Part shown: positions 23,697-31,618 of the stretch, piece after piece | Layout of the letters: every line of letters begins with the position of its first letter | How positions within the stretch are numbered: the first letter of the stretch is position 1 | Source: Rhizobium sophoriradicis | GTDB taxonomy: Bacteria > Pseudomonadota > Alphaproteobacteria > Rhizobiales > Rhizobiaceae | Length of the DNA stretch: 64,000 bases | Reading direction: 5' to 3' | NCBI RefSeq assembly: GCF_003939025.1 | Contig: NZ_RQIH01000022.1 | Location: 1-64,000 of the forward strand | Program-made: the position numbers and the translations under genes | Notes under the pieces: model-generated | Seen by the model: the letters and a program-made list of their open reading frames with translations, nothing else | What the model was told of the DNA's origin: nothing | Database searches by the model: none

Positions 23697-24491
23697 ATGA
23701 CACTTTCTACTCGAATTGCGCCGCACCTGCCTTACCTGCGTCGCTATTCCCGCGCGCTGACCGGTACCCAGACTTCAGGTGACGCCTATGTCGCCGCCGT
23801 TCTTGAAGCCATCATCGCCGATCTGTCGATTTTCCCGGATACGGCGAATGACCGAGTCGCCCTCTACAAACTGTTTACGCAACTGTTTGGTTCCACTGCA
23901 GTCCAGATTCCAGAGCCGACCTCGCCATATGCGTGGGAACAGCGCGCCACCCTCAATCTGTCCAAAGTTTCGCCCGGCGCCCGTCAGGCCTTTTTGCTCG
24001 CTTCCGTGGAGAATTTCCGCGTCGCTGAAATCGCAGAAATTCTCGAGCTCGACGAACAGGATGTCATGCAGCTGCTCGACAAGGCTTCGCAGGAGATTTC
24101 CCGCCAGGTGGCAACCGATATCATGATCATCGAGGACGAGCCGTTGATCGCCATGGATATCGAACAGATGGTCGAAAGCCTCGGCCACCGCGTCACCGGC
24201 ATCGCCCGCACCCATGCCGAAGCCGTCGCGCTCTATAACAAGACGAAGCCAAGCATGGTGCTCGCCGACATCCAGCTTGCCGACGGCAGTTCCGGCATCG
24301 ATGCGGTCAACGACATTCTCAAGACGTCGAGCGTGCCGGTGATCTTCATCACCGCTTTCCCGGAACGGCTTCTGACGGGCGAGCGCCCCGAACCCACTTT
24401 CCTCGTCACCAAACCTTTCAACCCCGACATGGTCAAGGCACTGATCAGCCAAGCGCTTTTCTTCAATGAATCGACCAAAGTAGCCGCCTGA
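23697..24491 (+). CDS. phyR: PhyR response regulator, anti-anti-sigma factor
   Basis: 264 residues from an ATG with CAGGAG 7 nt upstream. Residues 1-130 are a sigma-like domain that mimics EcfG (LPYLRRYSRALTGTQTSGDAYV; SPGARQAFLLASVENFRVAEIAEIL). Residues 140-262 are a receiver with acidic pocket E146-D147, phosphoacceptor D191 (MVLADIQLADG) and the conserved Lys in TKPFNPDM. When phosphorylated it binds NepR and frees EcfG. It is divergent from nepR-ecfG and followed by a sensor kinase gene. Confidence 0.95.
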   Translation: MTLSTRIAPHLPYLRRYSRALTGTQTSGDAYVAAVLEAIIADLSIFPDTANDRVALYKLFTQLFGSTAVQIPEPTSPYAWEQRATLNLSKVSPGARQAFLLASVENFRVAEIAEILELDEQDVMQLLDKASQEISRQVATDIMIIEDEPLIAMDIEQMVESLGHRVTGIARTHAEAVALYNKTKPSMVLADIQLADGSSGIDAVNDILKTSSVPVIFITAFPERLLTGERPEPTFLVTKPFNPDMVKALISQALFFNESTKVAA

Positions 24492-24511
24492 GACGCAATT
24501 TTCCGGCCTTC

Positions 24512-24537
24512 GGAACCAAACCGTCGAAACAGGCGTT
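24512..24537 (+). promoter_or_regulatory. EcfG-type promoter for the HWE kinase gene
   Basis: GGAAC (24512-24516), a 17-nt spacer and CGTT (24534-24537) match the EcfG consensus. It lies in the phyR-kinase gap, about 130 nt before the kinase start. Confidence 0.65.
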
Positions 24538-24664
24538 CCGGTGCTGCCGGGACGCGCTGACGGCCTTAACGGTTTTTGCAGCGCTTTGTTCTAGAGTTGG
24601 CAGGCGGTTTCTGGAAGGCGTTCCCTTCAGCGACGTTCAAGATGTCACAAGGAAAGGCGGCCGA

Positions 24665-25678
24665 GTGAATACGACTGAACCATTGTCGGGCACGCCTTTC
24701 ACCTTCGAAGGCAAAGCCGCAATGATGGAACGGGCGCTCGGGAGCGCCGGTATTTCAATTCTCTGCCAGGACGCCCGGCTTTCGATTTTCTACGCTGAAA
24801 ATCTGCCGCCGCATTTCGCAGCGCTTTTCATGCCCGGCGGCACTGATGCCGGCCTTTTCGGTGACATCCATGGGCAGTATCTGACAGCGCTGAAACACAA
24901 GGTTCTGGAGACCGGCATCCCCAACAATGCCGAGGTCGAGATCGACGTCGACGGCGAAATGCGCACCTATGAACTGAAAATCCAGCGCACCGGTGACCGT
25001 GGCAGGCACGGGCTTCTGTCCGTCATGACTGAGGTCACCGAAAGCCGGCATCGTGAAAAAGTACTGAAATCGCTGCTGCGCGAACTCTCGCACCGTTCGA
25101 AGAACCTTCTCGCCATCATCCAGGGCATCGCTACGCAGACGGCGCGCAACACACTCTCTCTCGACAGCTTCCTCCTGAAATTCCGCGGGCGGCTGCAATC
25201 GCTTTCCAATTCCCAGGACCTGATCACGGATTCGAGCTGGCGCGGCGCCTATCTCTTCGAACTCGCCGAAAAACAATTCGCCCCCTACTGGCCGGAGACA
25301 GCCGGCTCCATGCCGATCTACGGCATCAACGCGCATCTGACGCCGAATGCCGCCGTACATCTCGGGCTCGCCCTCCACGAACTCATCGTCAACTCCGCCT
25401 CCTATGGCGCAATTGCCGGCGGCGCTGCCTCCATCACGCTCAACTGCCGGGAGGCTGCGATTGGCGACAGAAGGGCGATCGAAATCGCCTGGGCTGAAGT
25501 GCTGCAGGATCAGTCGGAAGTCCACGAATTCAGCGACAACAGCTTCGGCCGCACCGTGCTGGAGCGTGTCGTGCCCTCGTCGGTCAACGGCAAAGCGGAA
25601 CTGAACCTTGTGCCCGGTCGCATCGAATATCGGCTGTGCATTCCGGAAACAGAATTCGAAATCTTCAGGCGTGTGTGA
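24665..25678 (+). CDS. HWE-family sensor histidine kinase (probable PhyR kinase)
   Basis: 337 residues with no membrane helix. Residues 15-130 form a PAS-like sensor; the dimerisation helix carries phospho-His 143 (RELSHRSKNLLAIIQ), the HWE/HisKA_2 form, and the ATPase domain has the N-box LALHELIVNSASYGA. HWE and HisKA_2 kinases are the usual inputs to PhyR (PhyK, LovK). Its place directly after phyR and its own EcfG promoter support this role. The start codon is GTG. The signal it senses is unknown. Confidence 0.85.
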   Translation: MNTTEPLSGTPFTFEGKAAMMERALGSAGISILCQDARLSIFYAENLPPHFAALFMPGGTDAGLFGDIHGQYLTALKHKVLETGIPNNAEVEIDVDGEMRTYELKIQRTGDRGRHGLLSVMTEVTESRHREKVLKSLLRELSHRSKNLLAIIQGIATQTARNTLSLDSFLLKFRGRLQSLSNSQDLITDSSWRGAYLFELAEKQFAPYWPETAGSMPIYGINAHLTPNAAVHLGLALHELIVNSASYGAIAGGAASITLNCREAAIGDRRAIEIAWAEVLQDQSEVHEFSDNSFGRTVLERVVPSSVNGKAELNLVPGRIEYRLCIPETEFEIFRRV

Positions 25679-25703
25679 AAGCCTCAATGATAAACGGCAA
25701 ACG

Positions 25704-25828
25704 GAAAAACAGCCGGTGCGAGGGCGGCGCACCGGCTGTCTTCACTCACCGGGAGGGGACCGTGAGTACGTCCGGATAGTGGGTTGGGGGCGCGCATGTT
25801 GGGTCGATGCGATCACCATCCGGATATC
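25704..25828 (-). ncRNA. Candidate EcfG-dependent small RNA (GsrN-like)
   Basis: A full EcfG promoter faces left at 25834-25858 and no gene lies downstream of it. About 125 bp later a strong intrinsic terminator on the same strand ends the unit. The predicted RNA has a hairpin with a 6-bp stem (25744-25749 with 25762-25767) whose 12-nt loop holds CCCCUCCC, complementary to Shine-Dalgarno sequences, and an upstream unpaired C-run (GCGCCCCCAACCC). Caulobacter GsrN, a sigma-T-dependent sRNA, works through a C-rich loop. Homology to GsrN is an inference. No ORF with a ribosome-binding site is seen inside. Confidence 0.6.
25705..25739 (-). terminator. Intrinsic terminator of the candidate sRNA
   Basis: ACAGCCGGTGC pairs with GCACCGGCTGT over 11-12 bp (25709-25719 with 25729-25739). 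On the minus strand it is followed by TTTTT. On the plus strand the following bases are CTTCACT, so termination is directed mainly leftward, though the stem also lies 30 nt past the kinase stop. Confidence 0.78.
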
Positions 25829-25833
25829 GCATT

Positions 25834-25858
25834 AACGAGGACGTCCAAGTTTGGTTCC
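25834..25858 (-). promoter_or_regulatory. EcfG-type promoter facing left, driving the candidate sRNA
   Basis: On the minus strand GGAAC (25858-25854), a 16-nt spacer and CGTT (25837-25834). All nine consensus positions match. It points away from preT and toward the 3' end of the kinase gene. Confidence 0.7.
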
Positions 25859-26010
25859 CTGGGATCGTAAAAAAAATCCACTTTTTGAATCTTTTTTCGG
25901 ACGCCCTGCCTGAGCCGAACCCGCAAATATTTCACTTACCCAAAGTGGGAGAATTTCTCCTGTGAAAACAGAAGCTTGCGCGGACGCTCGCAAGAGCGGA
26001 TCGTGGAAAT

Positions 26011-26047
26011 TTTACCGTTTGATAAATTTTTAAACCTGAGTTAGGCT
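26011..26047 (+). promoter_or_regulatory. Candidate preTA promoter with RutR-like box
   Basis: TTTACCGTTTGATAAA (26011-26026) matches 10 of the 14 fixed positions of the RutR site TTGACCA-NN-TGGTCAA. It overlaps a -35-like TTGATA (26019-26024), followed at 17 nt by TAGGCT. A second half-site, TTTACCAAT, lies at 26062-26070. The assignment is weaker than the site at 40965. Confidence 0.4.
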
Positions 26048-26086
26048 TTCCCTCACAGGCCGTTTACCAATAATGAGGGAACTTCA

Positions 26087-27448
26087 ATGGAACGACTGGA
26101 AACTGGGATTCATGCCGGCCGGCTTTCGCCCGCCGAGTATGAGGCTAACTTTTCCGATCTTCATCCACGCCTCGACAATCACGAGGCGCTGGTCGCCGCC
26201 GATCGCTGTTATTTCTGTTATGACGCGCCGTGCATGACGGCCTGTCCCACCTCGATCGACATTCCGCTGTTCATCCGGCAGATCTCAACCGGCAACCCGA
26301 TCGGCTCGGCGAAGACGATTTTCGATCAGAACATCCTTGGCGGCATGTGCGCCCGCGTCTGTCCCACCGAAGAGCTCTGCGAACAGGCCTGCGTGCGCAA
26401 CACCGCCGAAGAGCGTCCGGTCGAGATCGGCAGGCTGCAGCGTTATGCGACCGATGCCGCCATGCAGGCAGGCCGACAGTTCTATATCAGGGCCGACGCC
26501 ACGGGAAAGAACATCGCCGTCGTCGGCGCCGGCCCGGCAGGCCTTGCCGCCGCCCATCGCCTGGCGGTGAAAGGCCACTCCGTCACCATCTACGATGGCA
26601 GGGAAAAATCTGGCGGCCTCAACGAATACGGCATCGCCACCTATAAGACGGTCGACGATTTCGCCCAGAAGGAAGTCGATTACGTCCTTTCGATCGGCGG
26701 CATCGAAGTCCGCCACGGCACCCTTCTCGGCCGCGATTTCTCGCTTGCCGACCTGCAGGCGCAATATGATGCCGTCTTCCTCGGCATCGGCCTTGCCGGC
26801 GTGAACGCCTTGCGCATCGAGGGCGAGAACCTTGCCGGGGTCGACGACGCCGTCGATTTCATCGCCGCACTGCGCCAGGCCGAAGACAAGGGCGACATCG
26901 CCATCGGCCGCCGTGTCGTCGTGCTCGGCGGCGGTATGACGGCGATCGACGCTGCCGTGCAGGCAAAGCTGCTCGGCGCCGAAGAGGTGACGATCTGTTA
27001 CCGCCGCGGCAAGGAGCATATGAACGCCTCGGAATTCGAGCAGGATCTGGCCAGCTCCAAGGGGGTCATTATCCGCCATTGGCTGGCGCCAAAATCGATC
27101 CTGGCGCAGGACGGCAAGGTCGCCGCCATCGAAGTGGAATACACCAAGCTCGTCGAAGGTCGCCTGGTCGGTACCGGCGAGACCGGCGTGATCGCCGCCG
27201 ACCAGATCTTCAAGGCGATCGGCCAGAGCTTCGACGCCTCCGGCCTCGGTTCGCTGCGCATGGAATCCGGCCGCATCGCCGTCGATGTCGAAGGCCGCAC
27301 CTCCCTCGACGGCGTCTGGGCCGGCGGCGACTGCGTCTTCGGCGGCGAGGACCTCACGGTTTCCGCTGTTGCCCATGGCCGCGACGCGGCTGAATCCATC
27401 CATCGCGCCCTCTCCGCAGCAGCCGCTCCGGCTGTCGCGGTTGCTTGA
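26087..27448 (+). CDS. preT: NAD-dependent dihydropyrimidine dehydrogenase subunit PreT
   Basis: 453 residues. The N-terminal Fe-S domain has the two cysteine sets CYFCYDAPCMTACP and GGMCARVCPTEELCEQACV (about 45-100). It is followed by an FAD/NAD module of the glutamate-synthase small-subunit type: VVGAGPAGLAAAHRLA near 145 and VVLGGGMTAIDAAVQAK near 280. With PreA it reduces uracil and thymine using NADH, the first step of reductive pyrimidine breakdown. preA starts 15 nt downstream with a GGGGAG site. The later pathway enzymes are encoded at 41-44 kb. Confidence 0.93.
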   Translation: MERLETGIHAGRLSPAEYEANFSDLHPRLDNHEALVAADRCYFCYDAPCMTACPTSIDIPLFIRQISTGNPIGSAKTIFDQNILGGMCARVCPTEELCEQACVRNTAEERPVEIGRLQRYATDAAMQAGRQFYIRADATGKNIAVVGAGPAGLAAAHRLAVKGHSVTIYDGREKSGGLNEYGIATYKTVDDFAQKEVDYVLSIGGIEVRHGTLLGRDFSLADLQAQYDAVFLGIGLAGVNALRIEGENLAGVDDAVDFIAALRQAEDKGDIAIGRRVVVLGGGMTAIDAAVQAKLLGAEEVTICYRRGKEHMNASEFEQDLASSKGVIIRHWLAPKSILAQDGKVAAIEVEYTKLVEGRLVGTGETGVIAADQIFKAIGQSFDASGLGSLRMESGRIAVDVEGRTSLDGVWAGGDCVFGGEDLTVSAVAHGRDAAESIHRALSAAAAPAVAVA

Positions 27449-27463
27449 AGGGGAGAATGAACC

Positions 27464-28777
27464 ATGGCTGATCTGCGCAATAATTTCGTCGGCATCAAAT
27501 CCCCGAATCCGTTCTGGCTGGCGTCTGCGCCGCCGACCGACAAGGCCTATAATGTCGAGCGCGCCTTCAAGGCCGGCTGGGGCGGCGTGGTATGGAAGAC
27601 GCTCGGCGAAGAAGGCCCGCCCGTCGTCAACGTCAACGGCCCCCGCTACGGCGCCATCTGGGGCGCCGACCGCCGCCTGCTTGGCCTCAACAATATCGAG
27701 CTCATCACCGACCGCGACCTCTACACCAACCTGCGGGAGATGAAGCAGGTCAAGATGAACTGGCCGGACCGGGCGCTGATCGCCTCGATCATGGTGCCCT
27801 GCGAAGAGCAGGCCTGGAAATCGATCCTGCCGCTCGTCGAAGAGACCGGCGCCGATGGCATCGAGCTCAATTTCGGCTGTCCGCACGGCATGTCGGAGCG
27901 CGGCATGGGCTCGGCAGTCGGCCAGGTGCCGGAATATATCGAAATGGTCGTGCGCTGGTGCAAGCAGTACACCCGCATGCCCGTCATCACCAAACTGACG
28001 CCGAACATCACCGATATCCGCCGCCCAGCCCGCGCCGCCAAGGCCGGCGGCACCGACGCCGTCTCGCTGATCAACACGATCAATTCGATCGTCTCCGTCG
28101 ACCTCGACAACTTCGCCCCCAACCCAACGGTCGGCGGCAAGGGCAGCCATGGCGGTTACTGCGGCCCGGCGGTCAAGCCGATCGCCCTCAACATGGTGGC
28201 CGAGATCGCCCGCGATCCTGAAACCTACGGCCTGCCGATCTCGGGCATCGGCGGCATCACCACCTGGCGCGACGCCGCCGAATTCCTCGTTCTCGGCGCC
28301 GGCAACGTCCAGGTCTGCACCGCGGCGATGACCTACGGCTTCAAGATCGTCGACGAGATGATCTCGGGCCTTTCCGACTGGATGGACGAAAAGGGTCATC
28401 GCACTCTCGACGACATCACCGGCCGCGCCGTGCCAAACGTCACCGACTGGCAGTATCTGAACCTCAACTATATCGCCAAGGCGAAGATCGACCAGGATGC
28501 CTGCATCAAATGCGGCCGCTGCCATATCGCTTGCGAGGACACCTCGCACCAGGCGATCACCAATGTCGTCAATGGCCTGCGCCATTTCGAGGTGATCGAA
28601 GAGGAATGCGTCGGCTGCAATCTCTGCGTCAACGTCTGCCCGGTCGAGAACTGCATCACCATGGAACCGCTGGCCGCCGGGACCCTCGACAAACGCACCG
28701 GCCGCGTCGTCGATCCGAACTATGCCAACTGGACGACCCACCCGAACAATCCGATGGCCCGCCAGGCGGCGGAGTGA
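27464..28777 (+). CDS. preA: NAD-dependent dihydropyrimidine dehydrogenase subunit PreA
   Basis: 437 residues. A dihydroorotate-dehydrogenase-like TIM barrel binds FMN (about 1-310); the catalytic region is NFGCPHGMSERGMG with the active-site Cys near 141. The C-terminus is a two-cluster ferredoxin: CIKCGRCHIAC (about 346) and CVGCNLCVNVCPVENC (about 386). It carries the pyrimidine-reduction site of the PreTA heterotetramer. Its stop codon lies within one copy of a palindromic repeat that recurs 6 kb further on. Confidence 0.94.
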   Translation: MADLRNNFVGIKSPNPFWLASAPPTDKAYNVERAFKAGWGGVVWKTLGEEGPPVVNVNGPRYGAIWGADRRLLGLNNIELITDRDLYTNLREMKQVKMNWPDRALIASIMVPCEEQAWKSILPLVEETGADGIELNFGCPHGMSERGMGSAVGQVPEYIEMVVRWCKQYTRMPVITKLTPNITDIRRPARAAKAGGTDAVSLINTINSIVSVDLDNFAPNPTVGGKGSHGGYCGPAVKPIALNMVAEIARDPETYGLPISGIGGITTWRDAAEFLVLGAGNVQVCTAAMTYGFKIVDEMISGLSDWMDEKGHRTLDDITGRAVPNVTDWQYLNLNYIAKAKIDQDACIKCGRCHIACEDTSHQAITNVVNGLRHFEVIEEECVGCNLCVNVCPVENCITMEPLAAGTLDKRTGRVVDPNYANWTTHPNNPMARQAAE

Positions 28778-28819
28778 CGGCTTTGCAACGCTGCGGACAT
28801 GCCTAGTCCGCGGCGTTGT
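28770..28819. repeat. Palindromic repeat, left copy, at the preA 3' end
   Basis: The first 22 bp (28770-28791) are identical to 34823-34844. The element continues as a 14-bp hairpin (28785-28798 with 28806-28819, two G-U wobbles, 7-nt loop), which may also terminate preTA transcription although no T-run follows. It includes the preA stop codon. Confidence 0.7.
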
Positions 28820-28879
28820 GCTGCCGCGAATGCCAATCCGAGCTTGATTGGCAGCTCGGAGGTGACGAGGGCGCTTCTG

Positions 28880-28904
28880 GGAACATCATGACGCTGCCGA
28901 AGTT
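28880..28904 (+). promoter_or_regulatory. Near-consensus EcfG promoter upstream of treZ
   Basis: GGAAC (28880-28884), a 16-nt spacer and AGTT (28901-28904). Only the first -10 base departs from CGTT, and that position is the least conserved. treZ starts 27 nt later. Trehalose genes are common GSR targets. Confidence 0.4.
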
Positions 28905-28931
28905 AGCGCAGGCGATCTCCACGAGAGACCT

Positions 28932-30881
28932 ATGCGCGACAACCCTAGCAGCGAAAACTTGAAATCGATGCCCCCTGGTTCAGGCCGACGTCTCCCGATT
29001 GGAGCGGAGGTTGATGCTGAAGGTGTTTCATTCCGCATATGGGCTCCTGCGCGGAAGCGCTGTTTCCTCGTGATTGACGACGTCGAGTATGAGATGACGG
29101 CGGAGGATGGCGGATATTTTCACCTTTATCTCGTTGGTCACGCTGCAGGCACGAGATACCGGTTCCACTTCGGTGACGCGACCGATCTTCTTGCCGATCC
29201 TGCTTCGCGCTTTCAGCCCGATGGCCCATCGGGGCCTTCTGTTGTCGTGGATCCGGGGCGTTATCAGTGGAATGATCGTGATTGGCGAGGCATCCGCCCA
29301 ATCGGAGTTGTTCTCTACGAGATGCACATCGGCACCTTCACTAGGGAAGGTACGTTTGTCGCGGCCAAGGAGAAGCTGGCGAAACTGCGCGCAATCGGCA
29401 TCAACTGCCTTGAAATAATGCCGATCAATGAATTCGAAGGCGAATTCGGCTGGGGATATGACGGCACACTGCTATATGCTCCGACGCGCCTCTATGGAAC
29501 TCCGGATGACGTGCGCGCCTTCATCGACGAGGCGCACCGGATCGGCATCGGGGTGATCCTCGACGTGGTCTACAACCACTTCGGTCACGGCGAGCGTTTC
29601 TGCGAGTTAACGCCCGATTATTTCACCGAGCGCTACTCGAACGAGTGGGGTAAGTCGATCAACTTCGATGGCCCGAACAGCCACGGCGTTCGGGAATATG
29701 TCGCAAAAAACGCGGCCTATTGGATCGACGAATACCATTTCGATGGTCTGCGTATCGATGCAACCCAGGCCTTGTTCGACGCGAGCCTGGAACACATCGT
29801 CACGGTCATCGCCAGGGAAGCGCGGGCCGCGGCAGGACAACGGCAGATCTATCTCGTGAGCGAAAATGAGCCGCAACAAACCGACATGGTGCGGCCGGCA
29901 GCGACGGGAGGGCATGGGCTGGACGCCTTGTGGAATGATGATTTCCATCGTTCCGCCACCGTCGCTCTGACCGGGCGCAACGAAGGGTACTACCATGATC
30001 ATCGCGGTACAGCGCAGGAATTCGTGTCCGCCGCCAAATATGGCTGTCTGTTTCAGGGGCAGCGATATGACTGGCAAGACCGACCGAGGGGAACCGCCGG
30101 GCTCGACCTCAAACCGTGGAATTTCGTGCACTTCCTCCAAAATCACGACCAGATCGCCAATTCCGGCACCGGCGCCAGGATCGGCCAGATAACGTCGCCA
30201 GCCCGCCTTCGGGCCCTGACAGCTCTCCAGTTGCTGGGCCCGCAGACACCCATGCTCTTTCAAGGGCAGGAGTTTGGCGCCTCATCTCCCTTCTGTTATT
30301 TCGCAGATCATGACGGAGAATTCGCCGACACTGTACGGCAAGGTCGGCGTGAATTCATCAGCCAATTCCCCAATCTGAGGGACAAACGGCTCATCATCCA
30401 GATGGCGGACCCATGTGCCCGCGAGACGTTCGACAGCGCGAAGCTTGATTGGGCTGAATGTGAAAACAACGCGGCTGTCGTTCTTCTTCATCGCGACCTG
30501 CTCAAACTGCGTCAAACACACAAGGCCTTTTCTCGCCAAGCCTGCGCTCGTGATGGCCAGATAGACGGCAGCGTCCTATCGAGCTCCGCCTTTCTCCTGA
30601 GGTTTTTCGCTGAGCAACAGTCTGACGAGAGGCTGCTGCTAATCAACTTCGGCAAGGACCTCGTCATCGATAGTCTGCCGGATCCGCTTTTTGCTCCACC
30701 ACAAGGCCAGCAATGGCGTCTTTGCTGGTCGAGCGAGGACGCTTCTTACGGCGGCAGCGGACGCCGACCTTATGACTTTCAGAAGCGTTGGGTGTTGAAT
30801 GGGGATATTGCTTTGGTTCTCGCCTCCGTAAAGGTGAGCAACGGTCGACCGGCCTCACCCGGCCCCACGAACGACCGTTAA
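28932..30881 (+). CDS. treZ: Malto-oligosyltrehalose trehalohydrolase TreZ
   Basis: 649 residues, a GH13 enzyme with an N-terminal beta-sandwich (about 20-115, VSFRIWAPARKRCFLVI) and a TIM barrel. Catalytic Asp is in FDGLRIDATQAL, the acid Glu in YLVSENEPQQ, and the transition-state Asp in FLQNHDQIANSG. It releases trehalose from maltooligosyl-trehalose. The partner TreY and the debranching enzyme TreX are not in this window, so they must be elsewhere or the enzyme acts alone. Codon use looks less GC-rich than in preA, consistent with separate acquisition (impression, not calculated). Confidence 0.9.
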   Translation: MRDNPSSENLKSMPPGSGRRLPIGAEVDAEGVSFRIWAPARKRCFLVIDDVEYEMTAEDGGYFHLYLVGHAAGTRYRFHFGDATDLLADPASRFQPDGPSGPSVVVDPGRYQWNDRDWRGIRPIGVVLYEMHIGTFTREGTFVAAKEKLAKLRAIGINCLEIMPINEFEGEFGWGYDGTLLYAPTRLYGTPDDVRAFIDEAHRIGIGVILDVVYNHFGHGERFCELTPDYFTERYSNEWGKSINFDGPNSHGVREYVAKNAAYWIDEYHFDGLRIDATQALFDASLEHIVTVIAREARAAAGQRQIYLVSENEPQQTDMVRPAATGGHGLDALWNDDFHRSATVALTGRNEGYYHDHRGTAQEFVSAAKYGCLFQGQRYDWQDRPRGTAGLDLKPWNFVHFLQNHDQIANSGTGARIGQITSPARLRALTALQLLGPQTPMLFQGQEFGASSPFCYFADHDGEFADTVRQGRREFISQFPNLRDKRLIIQMADPCARETFDSAKLDWAECENNAAVVLLHRDLLKLRQTHKAFSRQACARDGQIDGSVLSSSAFLLRFFAEQQSDERLLLINFGKDLVIDSLPDPLFAPPQGQQWRLCWSSEDASYGGSGRRPYDFQKRWVLNGDIALVLASVKVSNGRPASPGPTNDR

Positions 30882-31111
30882 GCCGGAATCTCGCGAGACG
30901 AAAACTCCGGCCCCTAACCGAAAACATCGCTCGCTCTGTAGAGGCCGGTTTGTGCAGCATCCTCTCAGGGCAAAGAAAACCGACATGCGGTCGATAAGGC
31001 GGGTCCAGACGACAAGCCGACGCTCATCGATAGTCCGGCGCAACGAACGGGTTGCCCAGCTCAACCGTGATCGAGCCGATATGCGATGCGGGCGCCATCC
31101 TCCTGAGCGGT

Positions 31112-31546
31112 TCAGGTGGCGTCACCGATCCTTTCACGTCCCCGGCGCGTCTCCAGTTCGTGAGCGTATGGGCCGGCATGCCCGCCCGTTCTCATGAAGT
31201 GCCTATCTATCTCAGCGATGATCGCTTCAGCCTTCTCTCCACCATTCAATCTGATGAGAGCGTCCAATTTTGCTTCCGTACGATCGTCGTTTTCTTTCGA
31301 AGAGGGGGAGCCGATATAGAGGAAGTAGGCAAGACCAACGACCTGCCAGAGCAATTGCAGGAATTCGGACTGCCAGTTTTCAAAAGTGTCTCTGCTCATT
31401 TCCATGAGGTAGGCGTTGATCTCAGGCGTTTGCCCGTGGCTCTGCTGCTCGCCGACAAAGGCGAACCAGCCAAACAGCCAATGGCCGGCGAGCGAAAATA
31501 GGAAGAAGCCAACGGTGATCCAGGCATAGGCGTACTTTTTGAACAT
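31112..31546 (-). CDS. DUF6766-like membrane protein
   Basis: 144 residues with two membrane helices (YAYAWITVGFFLFSLAGHWL at 5-24 and LQLLWQVVGLAYFLYIG around 63-79) and a charged C-terminus. The start has a perfect TAAGGAGGT ribosome-binding site. It matches my recollection of the DUF6766 family, small membrane proteins common in stress and catalase/trehalose cassettes. Function unknown. It follows the luciferase-like gene on the same strand with a 72-nt gap. Confidence 0.7.
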   Translation of the reverse strand: MFKKYAYAWITVGFFLFSLAGHWLFGWFAFVGEQQSHGQTPEINAYLMEMSRDTFENWQSEFLQLLWQVVGLAYFLYIGSPSSKENDDRTEAKLDALIRLNGGEKAEAIIAEIDRHFMRTGGHAGPYAHELETRRGRERIGDAT

Positions 31547-31618
31547 GATACCTCCTTAGACAGGTCTATTCTCGAGTGCGGTTGTGTGAGAGACCAGCCG
31601 CATTTGCCGACATGCTCA

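Noticed and set aside
26285..28741. 818-codon open frame on the minus strand
   Set aside because: Exactly opposite preT-preA, whose Fe-S and flavin motifs are clear. Long antisense frames are common in high-GC DNA; its translation is His/Asp/Gly-rich without motifs.
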